NCBI RefSeq assembly: GCF_036178845.1
Contig: NZ_CP108070.1
Location: 11,346,001 to 11,410,000 of the forward strand
Source of the DNA: Streptomyces sp. NBC_00271
GTDB taxonomy: Bacteria > Actinomycetota > Actinomycetes > Streptomycetales > Streptomycetaceae
Direction of reading: 5' to 3'
DNA: 64,000 nt
Below the pieces are notes generated by a model, which saw nothing but the letters and a program-made list of their open reading frames with translations, ran no database searches and was not told the DNA's origin. A program made the translations under genes and the position numbers. Shown here piece by piece: positions 8,683-16,166 of this stretch (the first letter of the stretch is position 1; the number at the start of each line of letters is the position of its first letter).

Positions 8683-8889
8683 AGAAATACACCGGTTTCA
8701 GTGAGAAGTCCGCAGCAAAAAGAAGCGCGGCGCACATGCGCGACGCGCGACAAATCAGCGCTCGGGAGGTCTCACACGGTGTACAACGGCACGTCCTTGA
8801 CTAGACGACTTGGTCCGGCAGCACGGTAATGGCGTACAGCGGTGCTGTTCCACTGGTTTTCGAGCGCCTCACCGACCGGTTCTTTTCAG

Positions 8890-9480
8890 CGGATCATGGA
8901 CGAAGCCAGATCCGGATCGCGGCGACGGTGACGGTGCTGTGGAAGACGTAGGCCCGCATTTCGTACCTCGTGGCCACGGCCCGGAAGTTCTGTCTCTCGG
9001 CTCGGGGAAGGTGTGCTTGATCTGGTGTCTGCGCAGGTAGCGGCGGCTGCGACGGGAGTTGTACGCCTTGTCGCCGCCGAGGTGATCGGGTCGGATGCGA
9101 GGATGCCCGCCGCCCAGGCGGGCGACGCGGATGTCTTCCACGACTGGAATGAGCTGCGGTGCTTCCCCCCACTGCCCCTGGTGTGATCACGACTGACAGC
9201 GGGCGGCCCCCACCTTCACCGGCCAGATGGATCTCGCAGGTCAGTCCGCCCCGGGAGCGTCCGAGTCCCTCGTCGGGGAGGTGCGGTCGGGGCGTGCGTC
9301 TTTCCCCGGCATTCGCGGCGGATTCTTGCGCGCTCTGGCGGCGTGTCGGTGGCGCGACAGGAGGTGGAATCCACGCTCGCCATGGACCAGTCGATGCGGT
9401 CGGCCGCGTCGGCGTCGGCTTTGACGGCCCGCAGGATCTCCCCACGACGAGCGCAACGACCCCGGCCCGAACCAGTCACA
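8890..9480 (-). pseudogene. IS5-family transposase remnant
   Basis: Pieces of one transposase are spread over several minus-strand frames: EILRAVKADADAADRIDWSM and VDSTSCRA (about 9360-9440), the middle GGRPLSVVITPGAVG (about 9160-9210), DHLGGDKAYNSR (about 9055-9090) and the C-terminal RAVATRYEMRAYVFHS then VTVAAIRIWLRP (about 8895-8970). The order matches the IS5-family DDE transposases common in Streptomyces. The N-terminal ~100 residues are missing, cut off at 9480 beside a 17-bp repeat copy and the IS4-like element. Multiple frameshifts make it inactive. Confidence 0.75.
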
Positions 9481-9482
9481 TG

Positions 9483-9499
9483 ACCTGCCGGACAGGCCC
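9483..9499. repeat. Inverted copy of the 8084-8100 repeat
   Basis: ACCTGCCGGACAGGCCC is the exact reverse complement of 8084-8100. The pair bounds a 1.4-kb segment holding the DUF1062 gene and the IS5-type remnant. It directly abuts the left end of the IS4-like element at 9498. Confidence 0.65.
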
Positions 9500-10975
9500 T
9501 AGGCGCAATGCCGTTGCCTTTGCTGTAGGCGTACTGTGCTTGGCAGTTCGTCCCGGGGGTGGTTCGGGTGGCTGCGAGTGTGTCTGACTTATCGGGTCTC
9601 GGTCTGTTGACCTGGGTGTATCCGCCAGGCTTGGTGGACCGGGTGGTGGCGGCGTGCGGTCGTGCCGAGCGGCGTCAGCGACTGCTTCCCGCGCGGCTGG
9701 TGGTGTACTTCGTGCTGGCGTTGGCCCTGTTCTCACCTGCCCCGTATCTGGAAGTGATGCGCCATCTCGTCGAGGGCTTGCGGGGCTCGGGGCTGCTGGG
9801 CAACTGGCGTGTTCCGGCGAAGTCCTCACTGTTCAGGGCCCGGCAGCGGCTGGGCTCCGAGCCGCTGCGGGTGCTGTTCGCCACGACCGCGAAGCCCATG
9901 GCGACCGAGGCGACGCCCGGCGCGTTCTGGCGGGGCTTGCGGCTGCTCGCCGTCGACGGCACGTGCTGGGACGTCGCGGACAGTGAAGCCAACGAGACTG
10001 CCTTCGGACGTCCGGGCAGTGGCCGCGGGTCGGGCAGGAGCGCGTTTCCGCAAGTGCGAATGGCAGCTCTGGTGGAGATCGGCAGCCATGCGGTGCTGGA
10101 CGCGGAACTGGCCGGCTGCCGCACCGGGGAAGTCACTCTGGTAGGCCGCCTACCACGTTCGACCGGCCCAGGTCAGCTGATCCTGGCCGACCGTGAGTTC
10201 CTTGGCGTCGCGTTGTGGCAGGCGTTCACAGCCACCGGCGCCGACCTGCTGTGGCGGGTGCCCGCCAACCGCGTCCTGCCCGTCACCAAACAGTTCCGCG
10301 ACGGGTCATGGCTCTCACACATCAGAGCGAGCAGCGGCCCGGCCCGCAAGGAGCCGGTTGTGGTCCGTGTCCTGGCCTACCGGCTCAAGGACCGGGCCGG
10401 TGAGGGTGAGACCGACGGCTATCGCCTGGTCACCAGCCTGCTGGACGCCCGACGCTATCCTGCCCGGCAGATGGCCGCGCTCTACCGCGAACGCTGGGAG
10501 ATCGAGTCCGTCTTCGCCGAGATCAAGACCCATCAGCGTGGCGCACGCGTCGTGCTCAGCAGTAAAACACCCGACGGTGTTCACCAGCAGATCTGGGCAC
10601 ACCTGCTGGTCCACCACGCTCTGCGGGAACTCATGCTGAGAACGGCTGCCACCCGTGGCCTGGACCCTGACCGGGTCTCCTTCACCGAAACCCTGCGCTC
10701 TGCCCGGCGCAGCGTGACCGTCACGCCGGGCAGTTTTTCCCCCTGACCTCCTGGTCAGAGCACTGGTGATGCTCGAGCAGGACCTCCTGGAACGGCTCCT
10801 GCCCGTCAGACGCCTCCGCAGCCAGCCCCGCGTGGTGAAACGCAAGATGTCCAACTACCACCTCAAGCGAACTGAACACCGTTCCTGGCCACAGCCGACC
10901 CGCACCGGACCTCAAGCGGTCCTCATCACAAGACCCCAACCCGCAAGCCCGTAACGCAACGGCATTGGCCCTAGG
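9498..10975 (+). mobile_element. IS4-like insertion sequence
   Basis: A 1.48-kb element with one transposase gene (9559-10746). The ends are inverted repeats: CCTAGGCGCAATGCCGTTGC from 9498 and its near-match on the minus strand ending at 10975 (CCTAGGGCCAATGCCGTTGC), two mismatches in 20. CCTAGG occurs at both outer edges, so the target duplication could be CTAG-like, but the palindrome makes repeat and duplication hard to separate. The transposase frame is intact, so the element may still be mobile. About 230 bp of non-coding sequence follows the gene. Confidence 0.75.
9559..10746 (+). CDS. IS4-family DDE transposase
   Basis: A 395-residue transposase of full family length with no frameshift. 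It begins VRVAASVSDLSGLGLLTWVYPP, the N-terminal Nterm_IS4 type domain. The catalytic triad is visible as AVDGTCWDVAD (first Asp, about residue 135), LILADREFLG (second Asp, about 212) and YRERWEIESVFAEIK (Glu, about 315), the last being the YREK-type signature of the IS4 family. It catalyses cut-and-paste movement of the element at 9498-10975. The GTG start was taken at 9559. Confidence 0.93.
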   Translation: MVRVAASVSDLSGLGLLTWVYPPGLVDRVVAACGRAERRQRLLPARLVVYFVLALALFSPAPYLEVMRHLVEGLRGSGLLGNWRVPAKSSLFRARQRLGSEPLRVLFATTAKPMATEATPGAFWRGLRLLAVDGTCWDVADSEANETAFGRPGSGRGSGRSAFPQVRMAALVEIGSHAVLDAELAGCRTGEVTLVGRLPRSTGPGQLILADREFLGVALWQAFTATGADLLWRVPANRVLPVTKQFRDGSWLSHIRASSGPARKEPVVVRVLAYRLKDRAGEGETDGYRLVTSLLDARRYPARQMAALYRERWEIESVFAEIKTHQRGARVVLSSKTPDGVHQQIWAHLLVHHALRELMLRTAATRGLDPDRVSFTETLRSARRSVTVTPGSFSP

Positions 10976-10977
10976 CG

Positions 10978-11067
10978 GCCTTCAACCGCGGCATGGTCCA
11001 GTTCCTCTCGCGCATGATGCTGGCGGAGCCCAATGAATGCCCACTTCCCGGGAGAATCGCCGGGTGA
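10978..11067 (+). pseudogene. 3' fragment of an unknown gene cut by the IS4-like element
   Basis: Directly right of the IS end, an open frame reads FNRGMVQFLSRMMLAEPNE then CPLPGRIAG and stops at 11065-11067. The composition looks like real coding sequence whose upstream part was removed by the insertion. Family not recognised. Confidence 0.3.
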
Positions 11068-11335
11068 CCGCCACGGCACCATCACGGACGCGTTCTACGC
11101 CGAGCGCGAACCGCACATGGTGCACGAACCTCGCTTGCCTCAACTCACGGCCGTACGACTGGTTGGACGCGCCGCCGCGCACGGAGCTGGGTCCCACTGG
11201 ATCCGCGGACCTGTGTCACTGATCAGTGGTGTCATCTGTGTCATCGGCGCCCCGGCCCGAGGGGAAGGCACCTCGTTCGGGTTCGGTTTCGTCGTACCTA
11301 TCCCCGCGCTGTACGCCTTGCTGTACGGTCGGAAC
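11068..11335. other. Unassigned upstream region of the toxin-antitoxin pair
   Basis: No supported gene. It includes the promoter region of the antitoxin; the bases before ATG 11336 (GGTCGGAAC) give only a weak ribosome site. Frames around 11080-11220 are open but match nothing I know. Confidence 0.3.
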
Positions 11336-11587
11336 ATGTCGAAGTCAGTGACAATCCGAGTCCCTGAAGAGCTCCACGCGCAGCTGCAGGAGCGGGCCGA
11401 AGCCGAGGGCACCACGGTCACCGCGCTCATCACCGAGGCCGCGCACAACGCGGTCCGCGATCCCCGCCTGGACAGCGCCGCCGACGTCTTCCGTGCGTTC
11501 GTCGCCGACAACGCGGCCGCGTTCGACGCGGCGTTTCCCGACGACGCTCCCGCTCGGCTGGACGCCTCTGGACGGGCTGCTGCCTGA
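11336..11587 (+). CDS. Ribbon-helix-helix antitoxin
   Basis: An 83-residue protein whose N-terminus, SVTIRVPEELHAQLQERAEAEGTTVTALITEA (residues 3-34, quoted in parts: SVTIRVPEEL and TTVTALITEA), is a textbook CopG/Arc-type ribbon-helix-helix: one strand and two helices. The C-terminal half (RLDSAADVFRAFVADNAAAF) is the probable toxin-binding tail. The toxin gene follows after only 2 bp, the classic order of a type II module. The dimer would bind its own promoter and neutralise the toxin. The start at ATG 11336 leaves exactly the ribbon-helix-helix at the N-terminus. Confidence 0.85.
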   Translation: MSKSVTIRVPEELHAQLQERAEAEGTTVTALITEAAHNAVRDPRLDSAADVFRAFVADNAAAFDAAFPDDAPARLDASGRAAA

Positions 11588-11589
11588 CC

Positions 11590-11961
11590 ATGGAGCTCCA
11601 TATCGACATCCGCTGGCTGCTGGAGCGTCAGTCGGAAGTGCTGCCCAAGCACCCCTCGGTCCACGACTTCTCCAACCTCGTGGCCGCCGTCGCGCGCCAC
11701 CGGGTCAACACCCCCCAGGTCGGCGTCGCCGTCGACAACGCCTGGCGGGCGGCGGCCCTGATGCACGCGATCATCCGGCTGCGCCCCCTCCCGGCCCGCA
11801 ACGCCTTGTACGGTGCCGCGATCGTCACGGCGTACATGGGCGCCGCGGGCGAGGCTGTGGACCCGCCGTACGGTGCGCTGATCGACCTCGCTCGCGACAT
11901 CGATGCCGGCCGCGTCGACGGATACGACGCAGCCGACCGCATCCGCTCGTGGCGGATCTGA
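11590..11961 (+). CDS. Doc/Fic-like toxin with a degenerate Fic motif
   Basis: A 123-residue protein matching the Streptomyces group usually labelled Fic-family toxin component: HIDIRWLLERQSEVLP, then VHDFSNLVAAVARHRVNTP, then LRPLPARNALYGAAIVTAYM and IDLARDIDAGRVD. In true Doc toxins the loop HPFxxGNKR carries the catalytic His and phosphate-binding residues. Here the equivalent position reads RPLPARNALYGAA, so the His, the GN and the KR are not conserved. The protein may therefore bind rather than modify its target, or use different chemistry. It is paired with the ribbon-helix-helix antitoxin 2 bp upstream. Cytoplasmic; target unknown. Confidence 0.75.
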   Translation: MELHIDIRWLLERQSEVLPKHPSVHDFSNLVAAVARHRVNTPQVGVAVDNAWRAAALMHAIIRLRPLPARNALYGAAIVTAYMGAAGEAVDPPYGALIDLARDIDAGRVDGYDAADRIRSWRI

Positions 11962-12424
11962 ACTCACCCCCTATGCAGCGCGGTGTCCTGCATGGTGCGG
12001 TTTTGGGCAGCGGAGCGTGATGACACTCGGGGCCGTCGGCCACCGGCACAAGGGCGCTGCATGTGTGGCGGGGCCGCCCCTGTACAGGGAAGCGCCATGC
12101 AGCAAACGGTTCGCTCGGGCTTTCGGCGATGGCATCGGCTACTCCCCGGTCGGCACCGGCACCGGCACTGGATCCGGCTCCGGCACCGGATCCGGCCAGG
12201 TGGTGCCGCTGGGGAGGACTACGACTACGGCACGTACGACCAGTAGGCGAGCCGCGTGAGCAAAGGGCGGTCATCCCCTCGGGGGTGACCGCCCTTTGTG
12301 TTGTTCGGGTGTCCTTTCGAGTGATCACGCCGTTTCCATGGCAGGGCCGATCGGCGCCGGTCCTCGGGTGTGCCACGTTGAGGCCCCAGCTCAGCCGGAC
12401 CGACGGGAGCGGAGGACCGACGCC
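11962..12424. other. Gap with GGCACC-type repeats
   Basis: Between the toxin and lipoprotein genes. Around 12150-12195 the sequence is built from short GGCACC/GGATCC/GGCTCC units (a Gly-Thr/Gly-Ser run in one frame). A frame ending GEDYDYGTYDQ stops at 12244-12246 just before the terminator and may be the tail of a lost gene. Nothing else is supportable. Confidence 0.35.
12262..12297. terminator. Strong hairpin terminator
   Basis: AAAGGGCGGTCA pairs with TGACCGCCCTTT, extended by CCC/GGG around a short loop. The A-rich and T-rich edges let it work in both directions. It ends whatever transcript comes from the toxin side and isolates the lipoprotein gene. Confidence 0.85.
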
Positions 12425-13189
12425 ATGACGTCTGTGATCGCCCGAGGCCTTGCCATGACAGCGATGCTCGCCGCGCTGGCCGCGGCAGCGGGGTGCAAGG
12501 ACGACGGAGGGGGTGACGGGCAGCCGACACCTCAGCCGACTGGGACCACCGCGACCGGGTCCGTACAGAGCACTGCGTCCGACGGCGGCCCCGAGCTGGG
12601 CAGAGTCGACGTCGGCGACGGCTCGGACGAAGGACGTACAGTGCCGGAGATCCATGTCCCGACCGCGAACGTGGGCGAGCCGGCCGGGGGCAGGGTGGAC
12701 TTCGTCAACACCGGCCAGGTGCCGACGACGTTGCAGCACTTCGCCGCCGCCACCGATACCGGTGAGACCTCGATCACCGAGAACGGCTGCGAGAACGTCG
12801 AGCTGCAGCCCGGCGAGAAATGTCAGGTCGTGCTCTCGCACACCGCTGAGGAGCCGGGACGGTTCAGCGTGACTCTGACGGCCGTGACCTCCCAAGGAAC
12901 GACGCTCACCGTGCCCCTCTCCGGGGAGGCGGTGGAAGCGTCCGGCTGCTGGGCTCGGGCCTTGTCCTGTTACTGCTGGGCTTCCCGGTCTTCTTGGATC
13001 ACCTTGCTGCGACGGGCCGCGTGCCGTGGCCCGCTGAGCGACTGCCCCGCCCAGCCAAGCACCAGCAGCACGATCAGCCCGCACACGAGCAGGAACCACA
13101 GCGGAAGGAAGATGGCGTCCGGGCTCTTGGCCAGCATGGCCTGCACGGAGAACTGCAGATCTTCGGGGATCACCCCGAGTGCGGTGTAG
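12425..13189 (+). CDS. Secreted lipoprotein with Ig-like (choice-of-anchor) domain; abnormal C-terminus
   Basis: The product starts MTSVIARGLAMTAMLAAL and has the lipobox LAAAAGC (Cys about residue 22), so it should be lipidated and held on the outer face of the membrane. A low-complexity T/P/S linker follows, then a beta-sandwich of the choice-of-anchor type (RVDFVNTGQVPTTLQH, GCENVELQPGEKCQVVLSH, FSVTLTAV). After LSGEAVEAS (about 12950) the frame becomes Cys/Ser/Arg-rich and runs antisense to the membrane protein gene at 12970-13347, so the last ~80 residues are probably not native. A lost stop codon or frameshift near 12950 would explain it. Function unknown. Confidence 0.65.
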   Translation: MTSVIARGLAMTAMLAALAAAAGCKDDGGGDGQPTPQPTGTTATGSVQSTASDGGPELGRVDVGDGSDEGRTVPEIHVPTANVGEPAGGRVDFVNTGQVPTTLQHFAAATDTGETSITENGCENVELQPGEKCQVVLSHTAEEPGRFSVTLTAVTSQGTTLTVPLSGEAVEASGCWARALSCYCWASRSSWITLLRRAACRGPLSDCPAQPSTSSTISPHTSRNHSGRKMASGLLASMACTENCRSSGITPSAV

Positions 13190-13347
13190 TAGGCGCGCTG
13201 GTAGACGTTGCCAAAGTAGTACAGCAGCCCGATGGCCACAGTCCCGGGCGCCGCGATGTAGGCCGCCTTGTCCAGAAACCCGGACTTCGGCGGCCGTGGG
13301 GGAGGCTCGGTTGCCGACCTGGGCGGCGGCTCCTCGGGCGCGGGCAT
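12970..13347 (-). CDS. Conserved actinobacterial membrane protein (short form)
   Basis: A 125-residue protein: a proline-rich cytoplasmic N-terminus (MPAPEEPPPRS), a first hydrophobic segment (YIAAPGTVAIGLLYYFG, about 30-47), the conserved VYQRAYYTALGVIPEDLQFS segment, and a second transmembrane helix (FLPLWFLLVCGLIVLLVLGW, about 80-99). It ends in a basic tail. Homologous proteins in Streptomyces tend to have more helices after this point, so this copy may be truncated. Its 3' end overlaps the run-on tail of the lipoprotein gene on the other strand. Function unknown. Confidence 0.65.
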   Translation of the reverse strand: MPAPEEPPPRSATEPPPRPPKSGFLDKAAYIAAPGTVAIGLLYYFGNVYQRAYYTALGVIPEDLQFSVQAMLAKSPDAIFLPLWFLLVCGLIVLLVLGWAGQSLSGPRHAARRSKVIQEDREAQQ

Positions 13348-13538
13348 GGCACCAGTCTGTTCACCGGTTGCCCTGCCCGCACGTGAGGCGAGTCCGCTCG
13401 AATGACCAGGGCGGGAGGCGGGCGTGGTCGTGGAGCCGCTCTGATTCCTTCAGGCCTGGGCTCCACCCGGACCCCGGACCCTGCGCGCCCGGCCAACCCA
13501 TCCGGATGCTCCGACGCACCCCTGCGTACCCTGTCTCC

Positions 13539-14495
13539 GTGTCAGCCTCCCGCCTGCGTCGCGTCGCCGTTCTTGTGCTCGAGGGTGCGAAGCCGCTCGA
13601 TGTCGGAATCCCCGCGCAGGTGTTCACCACGCGCGCGAGCATGCCGTACGAGGTGCGGCTGTGCGGCGCGGCACCTGGTCTCGTGACCGGTGGCGACGGC
13701 CTTTCGTACCACGTCGCCCACGGCCTTGACGCACTTGCGTGGGCCGACATCGTCTTCATCCCCGGCTATCGCTTCCCGGACCGTGACGATCCGCCGCAGG
13801 CCGTCGTCGACGCGCTGATCACTGCCCACGACCGGGGCGCTCGGCTCGCCGCCATCTCGACGGGCGCTTTCGCGCTCGCCGCGACGGGCCTGCTCGACGG
13901 CAGGCGTGCCACGACGCACTGGCACTACGCACGGGCGCTGCTGGCGAGGCATCCGCTCGTCGAGGTCGACGAGAACGTTCTGTTCGTCGACGAGGGCAGC
14001 GTGCTGACGTCGGCCGGCGCCGCCTCGGGCATCGACCTGTGCCTGCACATTCTGCGCGGCGACCTCGGGGTGGCTGCATCGAACCACGCGGCCCGGCGAT
14101 TGGTCGCGGCCCCCTACCGCAGCGGCGGTCAGGCGCAGTATGTGCCGCGCAGCGTGCCTGAGCCGCTCGGTGAGCGATTCGCCGAGACCCGCGAGTGGGC
14201 GCTGCACCGGCTCGACGAGCCCCTCACCCTCGAGGTACTGGCGCGACAGGCGGCGGTCTCGCCGCGCACGTTCTCGCGGCGCTTCGTAGCGGAGACCGGG
14301 TACACGCCGATGCAGTGGGTCATGCGAGCCCGCATCGACATGGCCCGCGAGCTGCTCGAGCGTTCGCAGCGCAGCGTCGAGCAGATCGCCACTGATGTCG
14401 GTCTCGGCACCGGTGCGAATCTGCGACTGCACTTCCATCGCATCCTCGGCACCACACCGAGCGAGTACCGGCGCACCTTCACCCAGGGCGAGTAG
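13539..14495 (+). CDS. GlxA-type AraC family regulator (DJ-1/PfpI domain plus AraC HTH)
   Basis: A 318-residue regulator. Residues 1-190 form a DJ-1/PfpI-like domain: RVAVLVLEGAKPLDVGIPAQ, then ADIVFIPGYRF and the nucleophile-elbow position LAAISTGAFALAATGLLDG, where a Ser replaces the usual Cys. The C-terminal AraC domain (about 215-315) shows both helix-turn-helices: LEVLARQAAVSPRTFSRRF and VEQIATDVGLGTGANLRLHF followed by GTTPSEYRRTF. The GTG start at 13539 gives the conserved RRVAVLVL start. GAPDH follows 110 bp downstream on the same strand, so it may regulate gap or be co-expressed with it. Confidence 0.9.
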   Translation: MSASRLRRVAVLVLEGAKPLDVGIPAQVFTTRASMPYEVRLCGAAPGLVTGGDGLSYHVAHGLDALAWADIVFIPGYRFPDRDDPPQAVVDALITAHDRGARLAAISTGAFALAATGLLDGRRATTHWHYARALLARHPLVEVDENVLFVDEGSVLTSAGAASGIDLCLHILRGDLGVAASNHAARRLVAAPYRSGGQAQYVPRSVPEPLGERFAETREWALHRLDEPLTLEVLARQAAVSPRTFSRRFVAETGYTPMQWVMRARIDMARELLERSQRSVEQIATDVGLGTGANLRLHFHRILGTTPSEYRRTFTQGE

Positions 14496-14605
14496 CCCCG
14501 CCACCGGCGCCCTTGGCGCGATCCTTTTGAACCGTGGCGATCCCGCCACTGTCACCGGTGAGTGCCGCGAGCGAGCCTTGGTGGCGAACCGAAGGGACAG
14601 CACAT

Positions 14606-15604
14606 ATGACTCGCATCGCCATCAACGGATTCGGCCGCATCGGGCGCAACGTGCTGCGCGCACTGCTCGAACGCGACAGCACCCTCGAGGTCGTCGCCGT
14701 CAACGACCTCACGGAGCCCGCCACCCTCGCGCGACTGCTCGCCTACGACACGACGGCCGGCCGACTCGGTCGCCCGGTGACCGTCGACGGCGACGCCCTC
14801 GTCGTCGACGGCCGTCGCATCAAGGTGCTCGCCGAGCGTGAACCGGCGCAGCTGCCGTGGGCCGAACTCGGTGTCGACATCGTCCTCGAAGCGACCGGCC
14901 GCTTCACCTCGGCCGAGGCTGCCCGCGCCCACCTCGATGCGGGCGCGAAGAAGGTGCTGGTCAGCGCGCCGTCGGACGGCGCTGACGTTACGTTGGCGTT
15001 CGGGGTCAACAGCGACACGTACGACCCGACCCTGCACACGATCGTCTCGAACGCCTCGTGCACGACCAACGCGCTCGCACCGCTGGCCGCGGTACTCGAC
15101 GAGCTCGCCGGCATTGAGCACGGCTTCATGACGACGGTGCACGCCTACACGCAGGAACAGAACCTGCTGGATGGTCCGCACCGCGACGCCCGTCGCGCCC
15201 GAGCTGCCGCCGTCAACATCGTGCCGACCACGACGGGTGCCGCCAAGGCGATCGGCCTCGTGCTGCCGAACCTGGCCGGCAAGCTGTCGGGCGACTCGAT
15301 CCGTGTGCCGGTTCCGGTGGGCTCGATTGTCGAGCTCAACACGACCGTCACTCGTGACGTGACGCGCGACGACGTGCTGACCGCGTACCGCGCCGCGGCG
15401 GATGGGCCGCTCGCCGGCATCCTCGAGTACTCGGACTTCCCGCTCGTGTCCTCCGACATCACGGGCAATCCGGCCTCGTCGATCTTCGACTCGGCCCTCA
15501 CCCGGGTCGACGGCCGGCACGTGAAGGTCGTCGCCTGGTACGACAACGAGTGGGGCTTCTCGAACCGCGTGATCGACACACTCCAGCTCCTCGCCACCCG
15601 CTGA
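14606..15604 (+). CDS. gap: Glyceraldehyde-3-phosphate dehydrogenase, type I
   Basis: A 332-residue GAPDH of standard length. Visible: the NAD-binding INGFGRIGRNVLRALLE, the catalytic SNASCTTNALAPL (Cys about residue 153), HAYTQEQNLLDG, the phosphate-binding NIVPTTTGAAKAIGLVLP, the AGKLSGDSIRVPVP motif and the C-terminal WYDNEWGFSNRVIDT. It converts glyceraldehyde-3-phosphate to 1,3-bisphosphoglycerate with NAD. An RBS-like GAAGGGACAG precedes ATG 14606. This is not the core gap-pgk-tpi locus: it stands with a GlxA-type regulator, so it is likely an extra isozyme, possibly inhibitor-resistant or conditionally expressed (inference). Confidence 0.92.
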   Translation: MTRIAINGFGRIGRNVLRALLERDSTLEVVAVNDLTEPATLARLLAYDTTAGRLGRPVTVDGDALVVDGRRIKVLAEREPAQLPWAELGVDIVLEATGRFTSAEAARAHLDAGAKKVLVSAPSDGADVTLAFGVNSDTYDPTLHTIVSNASCTTNALAPLAAVLDELAGIEHGFMTTVHAYTQEQNLLDGPHRDARRARAAAVNIVPTTTGAAKAIGLVLPNLAGKLSGDSIRVPVPVGSIVELNTTVTRDVTRDDVLTAYRAAADGPLAGILEYSDFPLVSSDITGNPASSIFDSALTRVDGRHVKVVAWYDNEWGFSNRVIDTLQLLATR

Positions 15605-15621
15605 CCCGAGCGTGTCCGGAC

Positions 15622-15681
15622 TCACGGGATGCGATGACGGCGCCCATGCCACTGGTTAGTGGTCGTCATCGCATCCCGTGA
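15622..15681. terminator. Long inverted repeat after gap
   Basis: Perfect 18-bp arms, TCACGGGATGCGATGACG (15622-15639) and CGTCATCGCATCCCGTGA (15664-15681), enclose 24 nt. Placed 18 bp after the gap stop codon, it most likely terminates the GlxA-gap transcript, although the large loop is unusual. Confidence 0.6.
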
Positions 15682-16166
15682 CTCCAGTCGGCCTCGATTG
15701 GGGCTCTGCCATTGGCGGTGGCCCGGGACATGGGCTGACCGGTCGCTTATCTGCCGGGGCTGACGATGAGGTACTTGACCAACGCAAGTTGCTGGCCGGG
15801 CGGATCGAGGAGCGGGCTGATACCGCCGCGGCGGCCCCGGTCTCGGGGGTGGGCGCCTGCAAGAAGCTGGGATACTTGCAGGTGATCGCTTCTCCTTCGA
15901 CGTCGATGCTGGGCAACTGCCGGTCGAGCGCCGAGTCCGGTGCCGGACATGCTCAGGGCGGGATGGGGCCGGATCGTCAGCAGCTCCCCGTCGGCGGCCG
16001 ATCCTTGTGTCTATGTCTCCTTGAGAGATTTCCTCTCTGCCCACGCTGCGATGCAGCCGCGCATGAGGACCGAGAGTGACGACAGCGTTCGCGCGGTGGC
16101 CCCGGTTGCACAGTCGGGGCGTCGGGGCGCAGGGGGGGGCGCGGGCAGCCGCAAGGCGGGGCTGGA
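15682..16166. other. Gap with a possible decayed minus-strand gene
   Basis: On the minus strand, one frame reads SIDVEGEAITCKYPSFLQ (about 15855-15910) and another ends LLDPPGQQLALVKYLIVS before a stop at 15747. Both look like coding fragments and could be one small gene broken by a frameshift. I cannot name it. The rest shows no gene. Confidence 0.3.

Noticed and set aside
12150..12195. GGCACC-type repeats as a minisatellite or CRISPR-like array
   Set aside because: The units are irregular and only about 45 bp in total; more like a Gly-Thr/Gly-Ser coding run or GC-rich noise.
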